A DNA stretch of 13,756 nt. Origin: Nitrososphaerales archaeon TH5896. GTDB lineage: Archaea > Thermoproteota > Nitrososphaeria > Nitrososphaerales > Nitrososphaeraceae. The notes below the pieces were generated by a model. It was not told where the DNA came from. It saw only the letters and a program-made list of their open reading frames with translations, and did not search any database. Location: assembly GCA_014523625.1 (NCBI GenBank), contig JAATVP010000248.1, positions 1 to 13,756 on the forward strand, read 5' to 3'. Position 1 is the first letter of the stretch. Each line of letters opens with the position of its first letter. This document shows positions 11,208 through 13,756 of the stretch, piece by piece. The position numbers were made by a program, and so were the translations under genes.

Positions 11208-11726
11208 TTGAAGGGTTCTAATTATAGAGAAATTCGTGGGATGCCATACGTAAGAAAGCAATACATCAGAGGCAAACCTCAACTGAAAATTGCTAGATTC
11301 TCGTCAGGAGAATATAGGGATGATTATGATTACAAGGTAGAGCTCGTGGTAGAAGAAAGACGACAGATCAGGCATAATGCGTTGGAGGCAGCTAGACTCG
11401 GAGCAAACAAAACCCTGGCATCCGCAGGTGAGACGAGTTTCTTCTCAAGCGTTAAGGTATATCCCCACGTGATTCTGCGTGAAAATAAGATGATTGCAAC
11501 GGCAGGAGCTGATCGATTACAGGAGGGAATGAGAAGAGCCTTTGGCAAGGCAACTGGTCTGGCTGCTAGAGTCAAACCCGGAGACACCGTTTACGAGGCA
11601 TACGTAAGCGCAGAAAACCTCCAACTTGCTAAGCAAGCCTTTAGGATAGCTGCAGGAAAGCTTGGATGTTTGACTGTAACGAAGTTGACTCAACTTCGTC
11701 AAAGCGAACCAAAGGACGACGATTAG
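11208..11726 (+). CDS. rpl10e: 50S ribosomal protein L10e (uL16)
   Basis: This is a large-subunit ribosomal protein of the L10e/L16 family, 172 aa from TTG 11208. It sits near the peptidyl-transferase centre and tRNA-binding sites. Family signatures are visible: an N-terminus reading KGSNYREIRGMPYVRK, the conserved KVYPHVILRENKMIATAGAD segment, and the very conserved DRLQEGMRRAFGKATGLAARV block, followed by a family-typical C-terminal domain. Its length is normal. TTG 11208 is preferred to the adjacent TTG 11205 because it gives the family-like start MKG.NYRE and lies at leaderless distance from the TATA box. The gene is divergent from the splicing endonuclease homolog, so translation and tRNA maturation genes are neighbours. 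Nothing else ribosomal is adjacent. Confidence 0.96.
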   Translation: MKGSNYREIRGMPYVRKQYIRGKPQLKIARFSSGEYRDDYDYKVELVVEERRQIRHNALEAARLGANKTLASAGETSFFSSVKVYPHVILRENKMIATAGADRLQEGMRRAFGKATGLAARVKPGDTVYEAYVSAENLQLAKQAFRIAAGKLGCLTVTKLTQLRQSEPKDDD

Positions 11727-12146
11727 AGATCAGTCTGTACACGTAGAAGAGTTAGGCGTAGGCTATTAGGCGTGCTCAGTATGATGGAACTTGGAGATGT
11801 AAGTAACCTGTGCCAATCTGGTAAGCCGCCTCTATTTGTCATCAGGTGCTGGTGAAGGAGTGTTTCTCGAAGACTATATCAGTTATTTTGAATGGTTGAG
11901 CACGGTAGGACGGGCATAGGTATTTCGTTATAAATTTCAGAAACCGAGGGAGAGTTGGTTTCATTCGAAGATTTAAAGAAAATCTTGATAGATCATTAAG
12001 CTCAACGATTTCAATACACAAGCATCACAATTGTATTCATGGACTATTGATTTTGAGAGGTAGTTGAAATAAGATTCGGAGTACTATTCTTGTCTTTACC
12101 TGAAGGTTAAAATTGTCAAGAAGCAAGGCCAACAGTATTCAGGTAT
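11727..12146. other. Intergenic region with possible short ORF remnants
   Basis: There is no firm gene in these 420 nt. On the plus strand a 24-codon ORF from ATG 11781 (ending 11855) overlaps, in a +1 frame, a stretch that reads protein-like up to TAG 11919 (GVFLEDYISYFEWLSTVGRA). The pair could be a small gene broken by a frameshift, or chance. On the minus strand a 40-codon ORF covers part of the same region. A direct repeat TTAGGCGT occurs at 11752 and 11766. No terminator hairpin or RNA gene is evident. Confidence 0.4.
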
Positions 12147-13756
12147 TCATGTTGGTATCGTTACCTGAATTGCGCGCAGTACCGATGCATCACTTGTTTC
12201 TGCTCCTACCATGAGCGTGTAATTTCCTGCTGCTAATTGCTCTGTTGGCGTTACTATGAGACTTATTTGCTTGGTTTGTCCTGGTTGCAATCTGACAGAG
12301 TTCTCACTAAAAAGTCCTGAAAGATTTCCCAGGTTACCTGTCGGGGTAAAAGATCCTGCTGCTAACATGTCTGCCGTCAAAGTAGTATTCCTGTTTGAAG
12401 TAACGTTTATTCTAACCTCCTCATTTCCACCTCTTTGAAGGGTGAAATTGTGAGGTAAAACAGAAACAGTTAGAGGTAAAACTCTGTCCGTCAACACTCT
12501 GCCAATCTTATTCTCAGACCATTCTGAAAACCATACTTCGTTATTCTTGTCCACATCGAACTGCAATGCGTTACTTATGCCGCATTGACCGACGGAATCT
12601 CGGCAAGGTCCCCAAAGTTTGTTTTGGGAAGGAATCCAATATTCAGTGAGAGTCAGATTGTTGGGATTGAAGCTCGACATCTTGTTTCCTGTATGTTGGT
12701 TGAACCAAATTGTACCGTTTTCGCCAGTTTTAATCCAATATGGCAAGGTATATGCGGCGTCTATAGTAGTACTTTGTCCTAAAGTTCTTGGAGACACGGT
12801 AGAGGTTGTAAACTTTGTAATGACGCCAGATACAGGATCTAGTCTAAAGAAAATGCTAGTTCCATGGTCAGTAACCCATAGGTTATCATCGAGGTCGAGC
12901 GCTAATCCTACCGGGGAGGTAATATCGTCTGGCAATTCGTAAGGAGTAAAGGTCTTATTCTTTAAATCATATCCCAAAATCTGTCCTTTCGTGTTGAATG
13001 CAAGTAAGGAAACAAATAGCCTATCATTATCTTCATCCAGAACAACCGATCCTGTACTTACTAGATCTGGGTCTATCCCCGCAAATGAATCAAGTGGAAT
13101 TCCTATGCGTTCTATTCCTTCGGCAGTACCGTTCCTCATCAGAGAAATGTTCCCTATCCATATCGATGGGGATCTTATCCCGACAAAGTAAATATTGCTA
13201 CCATTATTATCTATCTCCATAGAGACCGGATAAGTCGTCCCAAATGCCTCAGGTTTCTCTGGTACAGCGAACATGTCAAAGGTTCTTGTGTCATTTGAAA
13301 ATCTCCAAAGTGCATTCAGTTTTTCATCAGTAAACCAGATATTCCCCTTATTGTCAATATCAAGATCCCAAACCTGCGAGGACATTGTGGGAGCCTCCCT
13401 GGCAGGCCAGCTCGGAATTTTATACTCTTCTCCAAATGTGTTCGTTTTCATATCATACCTTCCCAATGTGCCATTTTTTGTAGAAACGTACCAAATACCT
13501 TGATTCTGAGAATCTACGCCAATGCCCAAAGGCATTTCACAAAGGGCTGGGAGAGGGTATTCAACGACAAGGTAGCTCGAATTTGGATGCGAGTCAAGCC
13601 CGCAGAACTGGGCGTTAAACTTTTCTACCGCATCGGCCTTAGACTCTGAAACGAGCTCAGATACATTTTCACCATCCTTTTGAGATGGACCCGAACTAAT
13701 ACTGGAAGAATACACTAATGAAATCCCTACAATTGCAACAATAGCCAGAATAACGA
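12147..13756 (-). CDS. Vgb-like beta-propeller surface protein, 5' end outside window
   Basis: The frame stays open to the right window edge; before the first in-window candidate start (GTG 13715) it codes VILAIVAIVGISLVYSSS, a hydrophobic export segment. The gene is therefore truncated by the window. The mature part has a propeller of repeating blades with the streptogramin-lyase-like signature (NIWFTDEKLNALWRF, NLWVTDHGTSIFFRLDP, TIWFNQHTGNKMSSF, EVWFSEWSENKIGRV), spanning about 1,100 nt. A C-terminal Ig/CARDB-like domain of about 100 residues follows (VRLQPGQTKQISLIV, AAGNYTLMV). About fifteen N-x-S/T sequons suggest glycosylation on the cell surface. True Vgb lyase inactivates streptogramin antibiotics, but propellers of this type in archaea are mostly of unknown function, so an antibiotic role should not be assumed. 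It most likely acts in the cell envelope, by binding a ligand or partner. Confidence 0.88.
   Translation of the reverse strand, partial: VILAIVAIVGISLVYSSSISSGPSQKDGENVSELVSESKADAVEKFNAQFCGLDSHPNSSYLVVEYPLPALCEMPLGIGVDSQNQGIWYVSTKNGTLGRYDMKTNTFGEEYKIPSWPAREAPTMSSQVWDLDIDNKGNIWFTDEKLNALWRFSNDTRTFDMFAVPEKPEAFGTTYPVSMEIDNNGSNIYFVGIRSPSIWIGNISLMRNGTAEGIERIGIPLDSFAGIDPDLVSTGSVVLDEDNDRLFVSLLAFNTKGQILGYDLKNKTFTPYELPDDITSPVGLALDLDDNLWVTDHGTSIFFRLDPVSGVITKFTTSTVSPRTLGQSTTIDAAYTLPYWIKTGENGTIWFNQHTGNKMSSFNPNNLTLTEYWIPSQNKLWGPCRDSVGQCGISNALQFDVDKNNEVWFSEWSENKIGRVLTDRVLPLTVSVLPHNFTLQRGGNEEVRINVTSNRNTTLTADMLAAGSFTPTGNLGNLSGLFSENSVRLQPGQTKQISLIVTPTEQLAAGNYTLMVGAETSDASVLRAIQVTIPT

Noticed and set aside
12256..13503. 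Several plus-strand open frames of 60-107 codons
   Set aside because: All lie inside the Vgb-like gene on the other strand, whose repeated propeller blades clearly mark the coding frame.
12147..13756. Antibiotic-inactivating virginiamycin B lyase
   Set aside because: The propeller fold is shared by many unrelated secreted proteins, and the export signal, sequons and Ig domain point to an envelope protein.

Overview
The window looks like chromosomal DNA of an ammonia-oxidising archaeon (Thaumarchaeota/Nitrososphaeria, probably the Nitrososphaerales side). The grounds are a thaumarchaeal-type ribosomal protein L10e, an archaeal tRNA-splicing endonuclease homolog, a tRNA with a bulge-helix-bulge intron, tRNAs without encoded CCA, many tiny CxxC proteins, and TATA boxes that sit about 25-35 nt before start codons (leaderless transcripts, several starting with TTG or GTG). 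The genus-level guess is inference.

Layout. 1-145: 3' end of a 4Fe-4S ferredoxin gene. 542-2867: a two-gene unit, a winged-helix/coiled-coil protein followed 1 nt later by an ExeA/TniB/Cdc6-type AAA+ ATPase. 2938-3737: a small zinc-binding protein and an unknown protein. 3818-3892: tRNA-Gly(GCC), minus strand. 4123-5355: two divergently transcribed unknown genes. 5448-7301: two tandem, paralogous exported proteins (minus strand). 7414-7569: a 51-aa Cys-containing protein. 7889-8503: an acidic 84-aa protein and a zinc-ribbon protein whose 3' end overlaps a convergent nucleotidyltransferase-like gene (8479-9393). 9541-9647: tRNA-Glu(CTC) interrupted by a 31-nt intron in the T loop. 9895-10481: two unrecognised 56-57-aa zinc-finger genes on the minus strand. 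10532-11726: a tRNA endonuclease homolog without the catalytic histidine, divergent from L10e. 12147-13756: a Vgb-like beta-propeller surface protein whose 5' end lies outside the window.

The most connected story is RNA processing. A non-canonical T-loop intron, whose bulge-helix-bulge fold is relaxed, lies about 0.9 kb from a gene for what looks like the non-catalytic subunit of a heteromeric splicing endonuclease. That enzyme class tolerates relaxed substrates. A second theme is very small Cys/His-rich proteins with well-placed leaderless promoters. The best candidate for an uncharacterised system is the winged-helix/coiled-coil plus AAA+ ATPase pair at 542-2867. No integrase, insertion sequence, CRISPR array or attachment site is visible.
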